From: JAGOEX01 sp964630905
GTDB lineage: Bacteria > UBP6 > UBA1177
DNA length: 64,000 nt
Direction of reading: 5' to 3'
NCBI GenBank assembly: GCA_964630905.1
Contig: CAZVWR010000007.1
Span: forward strand, 1 to 64,000
The translations under genes and the position numbers were made by a program. How positions within the stretch are numbered: position 1 is the stretch's first letter; each line of letters starts with the position of its first letter. Positions 42,812 to 51,765 of the stretch are shown here, piece by piece. The notes beneath the pieces were generated by a model, which was given only the letters and a program-made list of their open reading frames with translations, had not been told where the DNA came from and did not search any database.

Positions 42812-44470
42812 ATGAAAAAGATCTTTTTGATTTTAAGTGTTGTTGCGCTTATCTTTATTTCCTGCAACAGCAAGAAAAAGACAGTGCCGACGGATGGTGA
42901 AATTACGGATAATGATTCTGTTTTAGCAGATGACGATGATTCCGGCACACTTCCTGATTCTGTTGAAAATGATGAAACCGGTGAAATAGATGATCAGACG
43001 GTTGAGCCGGACGATGAAGTTGATCAAGATGTCGTTGATGAGGACCCTTATCCTTATCTTGAATGCGATATCGAAACAAAAAATTGCAGTGAAACAGATA
43101 TCTGTCTGTTTGTGTGGGAGAAAGGAAAATATTACTGCCTTCCGTCCTGTGATCCTGAAGCGACTGAACCTTGTGAAGGTGAAAAGGTTTGCGAACCCGT
43201 TTTTGAGGAAACTAACTATGGTTGTTTCCCCCGTTTGAGAGTTTCAGGCAAGGTCTTTAACCTTGAATCTGAAATGTATGAAACTGTTGAAGGGGCTACG
43301 GTGGTAGGAATGTTTACTTCCGGAATATCAACAGACACGATACTCACTGATTCTCTTGGCAACTATGAGTTTTTTGTAAGGATGTTAAGGAACAATATGG
43401 GGCTTCCTGTAACCAAAGAGGCTTTGACCCTTTCTGTTTCGGCGATGGGTTTTGAGCAGGTTCCGGGTATATTGAGACCGTCGCTTCCTATAACATTTGA
43501 GAATGTAAGCTGTTCTGATTCAATGTGTAATATTCATTCGGGATTTCTTTCAATAGGTCTTTATCCGCTTGATGATTCGGTTTTAAGATACAAAATAAAC
43601 GGAAAAATATCTGAAAAGAAGGGAGGAGTGCTTATAATTGCCGAATTTGATTTTTCCCCGTGTCCTCTTGCCTATACTGATGAAAACGGTGAGTTCTCCA
43701 TATTCAATGTTCCGGCAGGAGATTATTCTCTCAGAGCATATGTGAAGGATAAAAATTACAGCACGGAAACAGTAACCGTGGTTGACAAGGATATTGACAA
43801 TGTTGAGCTTGATCTTCTTGAAACATCTCTTTCAACACTTAGCGGTTCGGTAAATATTGTCAACGCTCCGGGAGGATCGAAGACAAGCATTGTTCTTATT
43901 CCCGCTTCGACTTTCATTGAATCTTTTTCAAAAGGGATACTTGCTCCGGGGCTCAGGGCACCTGATTACGGTATTGAACCGGATGTTTCAGGAAATTACA
44001 CCATAACAGGAATTCCAGATGGAAAATATTATGTTCTTGCAGCGTTTGAGAACGATCTTCTTGTGAGAGATCCTGACCCGAACATCGCCGGAACGCAGAT
44101 ACTCAAAGTTCAGTTCCCTGCAGATGGCCCTGTTTATGATATTTCAATAAGTAATTTCAAGGTGACAGAAGCAGTTAAGATAATTTTTCCGGGAGCTGAA
44201 GGACCTGAATTAATTAGCGAACCACCGCTTTTCCAGTGGGAACGGGATGCAAGTGCCACCAAATATATTGTGACCGTCTATACAGCACAGGGAACCGTAC
44301 AATGGACAAAGGAAGTTCCTAAAACAGATGATGCAATCATGAGTGTTCAGTATGACGGGCCGGCACTTAAAGGATTCTATCAGTGGATTGTCGTAAGTTA
44401 CAAGAACACCGCACCCATCTCAATGTCTGAAGATCTTCTTGGAATCTTTTATACGAATATGCAGCATTAA
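42812..44470 (+). CDS. acidic lipoprotein with carboxypeptidase-regulatory-like repeats
   Basis: 552 residues. A lipoprotein signal ends IFISC (C18). Residues about 27-85 are strongly acidic (many D/E, few other residues), then a cysteine-rich module with about nine Cys in 60 residues (CDIETKNC, CLPSC, CEGEKVC, YGCFP). The rest contains beta-sandwich repeats such as SGKVFNLESEMYETVEGATV and NGEFSIFNVPAGDYSLRAYV, of the carboxypeptidase regulatory-like type. Likely exposed on the outer membrane surface; ligand unknown. The acidic linker plus Cys module is common in lipoproteins of Myxococcota-like bacteria. Confidence 0.75.
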   Translation: MKKIFLILSVVALIFISCNSKKKTVPTDGEITDNDSVLADDDDSGTLPDSVENDETGEIDDQTVEPDDEVDQDVVDEDPYPYLECDIETKNCSETDICLFVWEKGKYYCLPSCDPEATEPCEGEKVCEPVFEETNYGCFPRLRVSGKVFNLESEMYETVEGATVVGMFTSGISTDTILTDSLGNYEFFVRMLRNNMGLPVTKEALTLSVSAMGFEQVPGILRPSLPITFENVSCSDSMCNIHSGFLSIGLYPLDDSVLRYKINGKISEKKGGVLIIAEFDFSPCPLAYTDENGEFSIFNVPAGDYSLRAYVKDKNYSTETVTVVDKDIDNVELDLLETSLSTLSGSVNIVNAPGGSKTSIVLIPASTFIESFSKGILAPGLRAPDYGIEPDVSGNYTITGIPDGKYYVLAAFENDLLVRDPDPNIAGTQILKVQFPADGPVYDISISNFKVTEAVKIIFPGAEGPELISEPPLFQWERDASATKYIVTVYTAQGTVQWTKEVPKTDDAIMSVQYDGPALKGFYQWIVVSYKNTAPISMSEDLLGIFYTNMQH

Positions 44471-44471
44471 A

Positions 44472-45473
44472 TCACTTCTTGATTTTAAAACTTTTTCCTG
44501 AAATAACAGGAACATACCGGTCAATAAATTTGCAGACAGGAATGTATAAGAACAGGAGAGCAACGGCAACGAATATACTTGAAAAATTAAATACCGATGT
44601 CCTTGCAAATCCCGTCTTGCCGGCAAATGTCCGATACCATGTAATAAGAAAATAATGTGTCCCTATTATAAAAATACTGTTTTGACCCCAAAGCCGGGCG
44701 ATTGCGGATTTTCTGAACAGCCACGAAAAAGCAAACCAGCAAATACTTCCTGCAATTCCAGAAATAATAAAAAACCAGTACTTTTTCAGACTGAAAGTAT
44801 ACATGGATACTTTCGGATTAAGGATACAACCCGAAACGATCCAAACCGGCAGCATTAATATAACTGTCCATACAATTGTTTCAAAAGAGCATCTTCTGGA
44901 TATGTCGGCAATTACACTGCCTAATGAAAAGAACCCCAACGCAACCAAGGTTTTTTCAAAACCGAAAATCATCGGGATTTTAAATTTAAAGACAACATAC
45001 CCGAGAACGAAAGAAATTGACGCCAACAAAAAACGAAAAAAAATGTTATATTTCGGAGCTTTGATCAGATGGTATATTAAAAGCACCTGAAACATTACAA
45101 TAAAAAACCAGACAGGAGCGTTGTGTGGAACACGACCGTTTAAGAACGAGATCTTTTTAAGAATTTCAATCAGAGAAAGCTTGTCGTTTTGCAAAAGAAA
45201 GGGGACGGTCAGTAAAATGAAAAATATTGAAGGGACGATCAACCTGAAAAATAAAGAATTAAAATATTTCCAGAAAGAAATTTTTACTTCGTGTGAAATA
45301 AACCCCGATAAAATCAAATACATGGGCATATGGAAAGAATATATTGCCTGATTTAAAGATCCCCATGTTCCGCTGTAAAGCATATGCCCGTATACAACAA
45401 GAAAAAGACCGAGACCCTTTGCGGTATCAACCCATTCGATATGTTTTTGTGATTCAGCGGCTGAAATTGTCAT
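44472..45473 (-). CDS. acyltransferase 3 family membrane protein
   Basis: 333 residues, about ten membrane segments. The N-terminus HIEWVDTAKGLGLFLVVYGHM carries the D...H pair typical of acyltransferase family 3 (OafA-like), and FHMPMYLILSGF follows. These enzymes move acetyl or other acyl groups onto surface polysaccharides or peptidoglycan; the acceptor is unknown here. It ends one base from the convergent lipoprotein gene and lies 4 nt downstream of pckA. Confidence 0.85.
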   Translation of the reverse strand: MTISAAESQKHIEWVDTAKGLGLFLVVYGHMLYSGTWGSLNQAIYSFHMPMYLILSGFISHEVKISFWKYFNSLFFRLIVPSIFFILLTVPFLLQNDKLSLIEILKKISFLNGRVPHNAPVWFFIVMFQVLLIYHLIKAPKYNIFFRFLLASISFVLGYVVFKFKIPMIFGFEKTLVALGFFSLGSVIADISRRCSFETIVWTVILMLPVWIVSGCILNPKVSMYTFSLKKYWFFIISGIAGSICWFAFSWLFRKSAIARLWGQNSIFIIGTHYFLITWYRTFAGKTGFARTSVFNFSSIFVAVALLFLYIPVCKFIDRYVPVISGKSFKIKK

Positions 45474-45477
45474 GATA

Positions 45478-47121
45478 TTATTTGCCGGGGCACTGCGATT
45501 TGACTGTTTCGGGGATGTTTCTCAGGCCGTATGCCGCATCAAACTGGTTGGAGAATTCTTCTGCAAGCTTTTCAGCACGGTAGTGGAATGCCGCTTTGTT
45601 TTCCCATGTGTTTATCGGATTGAGAATATTGGCGTCCACACCGGGGCATGATTCAGGAATTTCAAGGTGGAACTGCTCATCCTTCACATATTTAACCTTG
45701 TCAAGAGATCCGTTCAGACAGGATGAAACGATCTTTCTTGTGATGTTGATGTCCATTCTGTGGCCTGTGCCGTAAGGACCGCCGCTCCAGCCGGTGTTGA
45801 CAAGATATACTCCGACTCCGTGCTCTTCCATCTTCCTGCCCAGAAGTTCAATGTAATCATTGGGATTTCTTGGCATAAACGGTTCGCCGAAAAATCTGGA
45901 GAATGTGGATGAAGGGTCTTTAACACCGGTCTCAGTTCCTGCAAGTTTGCTTGTATATCCCATGAGGAACCACAGCATCGCCTGTTCTCTGGTGAGTTTT
46001 GCAACAGGGGGAAGAACTCCGTTAGCATCAGCAGTAAGGAATATTATGGTAGTCGGGTGACCGCTCACAGCACTCTTTTTGATATTTGTAAGAAAACTTA
46101 ATGGAAAGCTTGCCCTTGAATTTGGAGTAAGCCTTTCGTCATCAAGGTCAATGACACCGTCAGGATACATCATGCAGTTTTCAATAATAGCTCCGTGCTG
46201 AAGATAGTCGGCTTCGTGGAAAATTGCATTGTATATTTCAGGTTCTTTTTCTTTCTTGAGATTGATAAGCTTGGCATATACACCGTATTCAAAGTTTGCA
46301 ATGCCGTTATCACCCCATCCGTGCTCATCGTCACCGATAAGCGCTCTTTCAGGATCAGCGGAAAGTGTTGTCTTGCCTGTGCCGCTCAGTCCGAGCATTA
46401 GTGCGCTTCTTCCGTCAGGACCTTCGTTTGCACTGCAGTGGAGAGGAAGTATTCCGTGCTCAGGCAGATAGTAGTTCATGACGGTGAACATAAGCTTTTT
46501 TACGCTTCCAAGATATGCTGAACCGTAAACAATGCCGATAGACCGGTCGAAATCGAGTGCGATAACCATGTCAGATGTTTTCCCGTCGGGCATTTTTCTT
46601 AATTTCCCTGCATATTTAGCCTGGTCAAGCTTGTTGTAAGGAAGAGCTATGACAGTAAAAGGTTTTTTATAAAAAATGCTCTGTTCGATACCTTTTGGGA
46701 CAGGCCGGAACATGTTGTCTACAAAAACAGATGTGAACGCCTTGTCTGTTATTACTCTTACTGGAAGTGCATAAGACGGGTCAGCACCGAGAGCTCTGTC
46801 ATTCACATAAAAACTTTTCTTTGTCCTTAATGTTCTTATCGCGTCTTCAAAGATCATGTCGAATACCTGCGGTTCAAGAGGACGGTTGCTCGGCGAGTGC
46901 CAGTCGATCTTGTGAGCACTTTCAGGATGCTTCACAATGAGCGTGTCCTTGGGGCTCCTTCCTGTCGATTCAACAGGTGTCCATGTTGCGAGTGCACCTT
47001 TTTCAGTTATGAGCGCTTTACCTTTTGATACTGCATTGTAGATCAGCAGTTCTCTTGACATGTTCATCTGAACTATCGGATGAGTCGATATCAACTCATT
47101 GATATGTTTCTGAAAATCCAT
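45478..47121 (-). CDS. pckA: phosphoenolpyruvate carboxykinase (ATP)
   Basis: 547 residues. Kinase-1a GLSGTGKTTLSADP, kinase-2 LIGDDEHGWGDNG, and ARTLYVKD-like substrate region (FYVNDRALGADPSYALPVRV) identify the ATP-dependent enzyme interconverting oxaloacetate + ATP with PEP + CO2 + ADP. In fermenters it often works toward oxaloacetate. RBS AGGAG before ATG 47121. Confidence 0.96.
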   Translation of the reverse strand: MDFQKHINELISTHPIVQMNMSRELLIYNAVSKGKALITEKGALATWTPVESTGRSPKDTLIVKHPESAHKIDWHSPSNRPLEPQVFDMIFEDAIRTLRTKKSFYVNDRALGADPSYALPVRVITDKAFTSVFVDNMFRPVPKGIEQSIFYKKPFTVIALPYNKLDQAKYAGKLRKMPDGKTSDMVIALDFDRSIGIVYGSAYLGSVKKLMFTVMNYYLPEHGILPLHCSANEGPDGRSALMLGLSGTGKTTLSADPERALIGDDEHGWGDNGIANFEYGVYAKLINLKKEKEPEIYNAIFHEADYLQHGAIIENCMMYPDGVIDLDDERLTPNSRASFPLSFLTNIKKSAVSGHPTTIIFLTADANGVLPPVAKLTREQAMLWFLMGYTSKLAGTETGVKDPSSTFSRFFGEPFMPRNPNDYIELLGRKMEEHGVGVYLVNTGWSGGPYGTGHRMDINITRKIVSSCLNGSLDKVKYVKDEQFHLEIPESCPGVDANILNPINTWENKAAFHYRAEKLAEEFSNQFDAAYGLRNIPETVKSQCPGK

Positions 47122-47179
47122 TCCCGGCTCCTTCTTTAAAAAGATTAGTAATAATTGTTAATAAGCCCGTACAGTCACG

Positions 47180-47208
47180 AATATATAGCATTATCAGGGG
47201 AATATCAA
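47180..47208 (-). promoter_or_regulatory. sigma-70 promoter of pckA
   Basis: Minus strand TTGATA (47208-47203), 17 bp, TATATT (47185-47180), about 60 nt before the pckA start. Confidence 0.6.
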
Positions 47209-47223
47209 AAAAAATGCTAATAA

Positions 47224-47251
47224 TTGTTTTTTTGCTGAAAAAAGATATAAT
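47224..47251 (+). promoter_or_regulatory. sigma-70 promoter of the OmpA-type gene
   Basis: TTGTTT 47224-47229, 16 bp, perfect TATAAT 47246-47251, 37 nt before the start codon. Confidence 0.6.
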
Positions 47252-47288
47252 GCTTTAGCTTTTTTAATGTTTTTTCCAAGGGGTGCAA

Positions 47289-48764
47289 ATGAAACTCGCA
47301 GTTAGAAAATCAATTCTTGTTGCAATTTTGATAATGATTTCGGACTTTCTTTATTCCGGTGATTTCTCGATCGATGCCAACAGATTCAAATCAACACCTT
47401 TCGAAGACGGGTATTTTTCTGTTTACGGAGCTGAAGGACTTGATGAAAATCTGGTCGGTATAGGGTTCCTTATGCATTATATGCCCGATTCGATTTCACA
47501 GTTCAATTCGGAAGGGAAGATGATCAGGAGTGTCATTAAAAACCAGTTTACAGCTGACATTTCATTTTTTTACAGTCCAGTTAAATATTTTGATTTTGGA
47601 CTGGTAATGCCGGTAATAATCTATCAGAACGGTGACGGATGGGATGAAAATGACTCTCTCCCTTCAGGCGGAATCGGGGATATAAGACTTGTTCCGAGAT
47701 TCCAGATCGCTAATATTTCCGACGGGTTATTTGCACTCTCTTTGATCCCGGAAATGACCATCCCCACAGGAGAACTTGTCCATTCTGCACTTGGAAGTTC
47801 ACTTTTCACCTTTAAGCCGGCTCTTGCGATGGGAAGTGAATCAAAGTGGGTCGGGTTTACAACGAACTTCTTTTACCAGATACTTCAGAAACAGTATTAT
47901 GCAAATTCAGTTTTTGATGACGAATTCGGAGTCAAGGTGGCACTGAATCTGCACGCTGTTCCTCAAGTTTTTGATATTGTTGCAGAATTTCATGCAAATA
48001 CAGCGATCGCAGATCCTTTCAAAAATGAAGCAGTTGACAACATCGAGCTTGGCGGCGGATTTAAAGTGAAAACCCCTGTCGATCTTGATATTTCAGCAGG
48101 AGCATATGGTGGATTCGGAAATGCAGTAGGTGTTCCTAAATTTAGAGTTTTCCTTGGAATATCGTGGAGCATGAATGTTTCAAAAAAACAAGTTGAAACC
48201 CCAAAGGCTGAACCTGAACCTGAACCTGAACCTGAGGTAAAAGAGGAACCTAAACCGGAAGTTAAACCTGAAGTTAAAGAAGAGCCCAAACCTGAAGTAA
48301 AGCCTGAAGTTAAAGAAGAGCCGAAGCCTGTTCCTGTACCTGAAGTAAAGCCTGAAGTAAAGCCTGAAGTAAAGCCTGAACCGAAACCTGAGGTTAAGCC
48401 GGTACCTCAGCCGGTTGTTATGAAAACTGTTCCGAAAACGGGAGAAAAACTTTCATCTATTGTGAATTTCATGCACAATTCCGATTACATACAGGATAAT
48501 CTCGAGATTGAAAAAGTTGCCATGATACTTAATAGAAATTTTACTTTAAAGATAAGACTTGAAGCACACAGAGATCCTTCTGAAAAGAGCACATATCCTC
48601 AGAAAAGGGCTGATGCAGTAAAGGCAGTACTTATCAAAAACGGTGTTGAACCTTCAAGGATATCTATTAAGCTTATGGGTGCATCGGAACCTGTTTCGAC
48701 AGGAGACACAGAGCCTGATATGGTAAAGAATAGAAGGGTCGAGTTCTTCATGTTGACAGAATAA
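47289..48764 (+). CDS. OmpA-family outer-membrane protein with Pro/Glu/Lys repeat linker
   Basis: 491 residues from ATG 47289 (AAGGGG upstream; a GTG two codons earlier is open). Signal peptide about residues 1-24, then a beta-barrel-like domain starting DFSIDANRFKSTPFEDGYFSV, a form seen in OmpA-type proteins of Myxococcota-like genomes. Residues about 300-380 are a low-complexity linker of EPKPEVKPEVKEEPKP type repeats, and the C-terminal 100 residues are the peptidoglycan-binding OmpA domain (LEAHRDPSEKSTYPQKRADAVKAVL...NRRVEFF, given in part). It tethers the outer membrane to peptidoglycan. Confidence 0.85.
   Translation: MKLAVRKSILVAILIMISDFLYSGDFSIDANRFKSTPFEDGYFSVYGAEGLDENLVGIGFLMHYMPDSISQFNSEGKMIRSVIKNQFTADISFFYSPVKYFDFGLVMPVIIYQNGDGWDENDSLPSGGIGDIRLVPRFQIANISDGLFALSLIPEMTIPTGELVHSALGSSLFTFKPALAMGSESKWVGFTTNFFYQILQKQYYANSVFDDEFGVKVALNLHAVPQVFDIVAEFHANTAIADPFKNEAVDNIELGGGFKVKTPVDLDISAGAYGGFGNAVGVPKFRVFLGISWSMNVSKKQVETPKAEPEPEPEPEVKEEPKPEVKPEVKEEPKPEVKPEVKEEPKPVPVPEVKPEVKPEVKPEPKPEVKPVPQPVVMKTVPKTGEKLSSIVNFMHNSDYIQDNLEIEKVAMILNRNFTLKIRLEAHRDPSEKSTYPQKRADAVKAVLIKNGVEPSRISIKLMGASEPVSTGDTEPDMVKNRRVEFFMLTE
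48205..48413 (+). repeat. coding tandem repeat (EPKPEVKPEVKE type)
   Basis: Imperfect repeats built from cctgaa / cctgaagtaaag units encode the Pro-Glu-Lys-Val linker of the OmpA-type protein. Confidence 0.8.
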
Positions 48765-48800
48765 CCGTACTATTCAATAAATCCTAATAAAAAATTTTAC

Positions 48801-48829
48801 TTGATAACATTGCGTGTTTTTAGTATAAG
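48801..48829 (+). promoter_or_regulatory. sigma-70 promoter of the ExbB-like / threonine operon
   Basis: TTGATA 48801-48806, 17 bp, TATAAG 48824-48829, 28 nt before the start codon. Confidence 0.6.
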
Positions 48830-48856
48830 ACACCGGATAATTTTTGAGGTGTTTTG

Positions 48857-49459
48857 ATGGACATTTTTATGATATTTGAAAAGGGCGGAGTAATAATGTA
48901 TCCGATCCTTCTGTGTTCCATCATAAGTATTGCTGTCCTTTTCGAGAGAATATTCTCCCTCAGGGCCTCAAAGATCTTCTCGAATCCGGATCTGATACTC
49001 CATCTCGCCCAGAATGGTTCGTGGGATGAAATTGCAAAGGAAGTTAAGAAAAAGGACGATCTTTTTTCAAGGATACTCGATCTTGTGTTAGAGGACAACA
49101 CAGGTGAAGATCCTGTGAAGATTACTGAAATGTATGCAAAAAAGGTTAGTGCTGAAATTTACAGATGGATATCTGTTCCGGGAGTTATGGCGACAGTCAG
49201 TCCGCTTCTTGGACTTCTTGGCACGGTTCTTGGAATGATAAAGATATTTACAAGATTTACAGAAGCCGGCGGGAATCCTATGATCCTTGCCGGAGGTATA
49301 TGGGAAGCGCTTATAACGACAGCCGCCGGTCTGACGGTTGCGATTCCGAGTCTTGTGATCTACAGGTATCTTAACTACAAGGCCGATGAAAGTGTTGCCG
49401 ATCTTGAATTTTTACTTGAAAAGGTTCTTTTATACAGGTCGGGAAGAAAAAATAATTGA
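48857..49459 (+). CDS. MotA/TolQ/ExbB-family proton channel protein
   Basis: 200 residues from ATG 48857 (GAGG about eight bases upstream). Three membrane segments: about 10-30 (GGVIMYPILLCSIISIAVLFER), 110-135 and 150-170, with SPLLGLLGTVLGMIKIF and IWEALITTAAGLTVAIPSL, the core of the TolQ/ExbB family. These form pentameric proton channels with an ExbD/TolR partner. No ExbD/TolR gene adjoins it; instead a threonine dehydrogenase gene follows after 10 nt. Confidence 0.9.
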   Translation: MDIFMIFEKGGVIMYPILLCSIISIAVLFERIFSLRASKIFSNPDLILHLAQNGSWDEIAKEVKKKDDLFSRILDLVLEDNTGEDPVKITEMYAKKVSAEIYRWISVPGVMATVSPLLGLLGTVLGMIKIFTRFTEAGGNPMILAGGIWEALITTAAGLTVAIPSLVIYRYLNYKADESVADLEFLLEKVLLYRSGRKNN

Positions 49460-49469
49460 GGAGTTGAAA

Positions 49470-50423
49470 ATGAAAAAGATTCTTGTTATGGGAGCGGCAG
49501 GGCAGATAGGCAGTGAACTGGTTCCTGAGCTCAGAAAGATCTACGGAGCGGAAAATGTTGTGGCATCAGACCTTAAGGAGAAAGAAGATCTTTGCGAAAC
49601 GCTTAAGGACGGCATCTATGAAAAGATAGACATACTTGATACCGCCGGAACTGTTGATGTCATAAAGAAATATGAGATAGATTCTGTCTATAATCTGGTG
49701 GCGCTTCTTTCAAGTGTAGGCGAGCAGAAACCCCAGCTTTCATGGAAGATAAATCTCGGAGGACTTGTAAATCTGCTTGAAATTTCAAGAGAAATGAACC
49801 TTGCTCTTTTCACTCCGAGTTCGATAGGTGCTTTCGGACCTTCAACTCCAAGAGTGAACACACCGCAGGATACTATTCAGAGACCAACTTCGATATACGG
49901 TGTAACCAAAGTCGCAGGAGAGCTTCTTTGTGATTATTACTTTAAAAAATACGGAGTTGACACAAGAGGTGTGAGGTTCCCGGGAATTATTTCAAATGTT
50001 ACACTTCCGGGCGGCGGAACGACAGATTATGCCGTTGATATATATTATGAAGCAATAAAGAAAGGTCATTATACCTGCTATATCAACAAGGGCACTTTCA
50101 TGGATATGATGTATATGCCTGACTGTCTTAAAGCTGCTGTAGATATAATGGAAGCAGATCCTTCAAAGCTTAAGCACCGCAACTGTTTCAATGTAGCCGC
50201 AATGAGCTTTGATCCTGAAATGCTTGCCACTGAGATAAGAAAGCACATTCCGTCTTTCACGATGGATTACAAAGTCGATCCTGTCCGTCAGGGGATCGCT
50301 GACAGCTGGCCTGACAGTATGGACGATTCATGTGCAAGGCAGGAATGGGGATGGAATCCGGAATATGATCTTGCTTCAATGACAGATGATATGATAAAGG
50401 TTCTTTCAAAAAAGCTTAAATAA
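49470..50423 (+). CDS. L-threonine 3-dehydrogenase, NAD-dependent epimerase (SDR) type
   Basis: 317 residues from ATG 49470 (TTGAGGAG upstream). Rossmann motif GAAGQIGSEL (8-17), active-site serine region TPSSIGAFGPSTPR and YGVTK with catalytic Tyr/Lys, plus the RFPGIIS and MMYMPDCLKA segments that mark the threonine dehydrogenase subgroup of the extended SDR family. It oxidises L-threonine to 2-amino-3-oxobutyrate, the substrate of Kbl encoded 19 nt downstream, so the pair makes glycine and acetyl-CoA. Confidence 0.92.
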   Translation: MKKILVMGAAGQIGSELVPELRKIYGAENVVASDLKEKEDLCETLKDGIYEKIDILDTAGTVDVIKKYEIDSVYNLVALLSSVGEQKPQLSWKINLGGLVNLLEISREMNLALFTPSSIGAFGPSTPRVNTPQDTIQRPTSIYGVTKVAGELLCDYYFKKYGVDTRGVRFPGIISNVTLPGGGTTDYAVDIYYEAIKKGHYTCYINKGTFMDMMYMPDCLKAAVDIMEADPSKLKHRNCFNVAAMSFDPEMLATEIRKHIPSFTMDYKVDPVRQGIADSWPDSMDDSCARQEWGWNPEYDLASMTDDMIKVLSKKLK

Positions 50424-50442
50424 TTTTCCTTGGAGAACAATG

Positions 50443-51663
50443 ATGTCAAAGCTTAACGGTTTTCTTGTCGCACATGTTGATGAGCTCAAGGCGAAGGGTA
50501 TTGCAAAAGGAGCAGAAAAAGTCATCACAAAAGTTATTCCGGCAAAAGGGGATAAAGGCCCGAGGTTCATTGTTGAAGGATATGGCGACAGAGAGTTTAT
50601 AAAGATGAACTCCAATTCATATCTCGGCCTTTCACTTAGAAAAGATGTCATGTCCGCCGAAGAGCACGGCACAGCAGCATATGGTACAGGCCCCGGTGCA
50701 GTCCGCTTTATTTCAGGAACATACAAACCGCATATTGAACTTGAGAGCAGACTTGCAAAGTTCCACGGCAGGGAAGCCGGAATGATCTTTTCAAGTGCAT
50801 ATGTCACTTCAATGGGTGTGATCGTTCCCCTTACAACAACTGAAACCGTGATAGTAAGTGACGAGCTCAATCATAACTGCATAATCAATGCGATGAAACT
50901 CGCAAGACCTTCAGCCAAGCTCATATACAAACATAACGATATGGCAGATCTTGAAGCAAAACTGAACGAAGCTGTCGGCAAGGGGAAACGCTGTATAGTC
51001 ATTACCGACGGTGTTTTCTCAATGAGAGGAGATTTCTGCCCGTTCGACAAGTTCACCGCTATCTGCAAAAAGTTTGATGACAAATTTGAAGAGGGTGTGA
51101 CAACGATAGCTGACGATTCACACGGTGTCGGTGCATATGGCGTAACAGGAAGAGGAACAGAGGAAATTACGGGTGCAAAAGTTGACATATTGATAGGAAC
51201 TCTCGGAAAAGCTTACGGTATCAACGGTGGTTATGTTGTTGCAGACAAAGCGGTTACAGATTTTCTCCGTCAGAGTGCTCCGATGTATATTTATTCCAAT
51301 CCGATAACAGTGGGCGAAACATCTGCTGTTTTGAAAGTCCTTGATATTCTTGAGAGTTCAGAAGGTATAAAAATTCTCAAACACCTGTCAGAAATGACTG
51401 CAAGATTTGAAAAAGGACTTGTGGATAACGGTTTTGAAACAATTCCCGGTCCCCATCCGGTAACTCCGCTCATGGTAAGAGACACACAGAAAACTTCGCA
51501 GATCGTGCAATGGCTTACCGATCACGGTGTTCTTGCTACCGGACTTAACTATCCTGTTGTTCCGAAAGGGGATGAAGAGATCCGCTTCCAGATCAACGGG
51601 GACCATACTCCGGCTGATATAGACTATGTTATCAATGTTCTTAAAGAATACAAAAACAGATAG
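50443..51663 (+). CDS. kbl: 2-amino-3-oxobutyrate CoA ligase (glycine C-acetyltransferase)
   Basis: 406 residues of the alpha-oxoamine synthase family. NSNSYLGLS, YGTGPGAVRFISGTY, DDSHGVGAYG and the PLP-lysine motif GTLGKAYGINGGY are all present. It cleaves 2-amino-3-oxobutyrate with CoA to glycine and acetyl-CoA, following the dehydrogenase upstream. Two ATGs in a row (50440, 50443) are possible; the second has the better distance (7 nt) from GGAG. Confidence 0.93.
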   Translation: MSKLNGFLVAHVDELKAKGIAKGAEKVITKVIPAKGDKGPRFIVEGYGDREFIKMNSNSYLGLSLRKDVMSAEEHGTAAYGTGPGAVRFISGTYKPHIELESRLAKFHGREAGMIFSSAYVTSMGVIVPLTTTETVIVSDELNHNCIINAMKLARPSAKLIYKHNDMADLEAKLNEAVGKGKRCIVITDGVFSMRGDFCPFDKFTAICKKFDDKFEEGVTTIADDSHGVGAYGVTGRGTEEITGAKVDILIGTLGKAYGINGGYVVADKAVTDFLRQSAPMYIYSNPITVGETSAVLKVLDILESSEGIKILKHLSEMTARFEKGLVDNGFETIPGPHPVTPLMVRDTQKTSQIVQWLTDHGVLATGLNYPVVPKGDEEIRFQINGDHTPADIDYVINVLKEYKNR

Positions 51664-51765
51664 TTTCTGAAAATATTTTTCCACACCGGTATCTTTTTGC
51701 TTTTTTAATCAAATTAATTACTCTTATAAGTTGTTTTTAATTTTTGATAAATTGAGGAGGAGACC

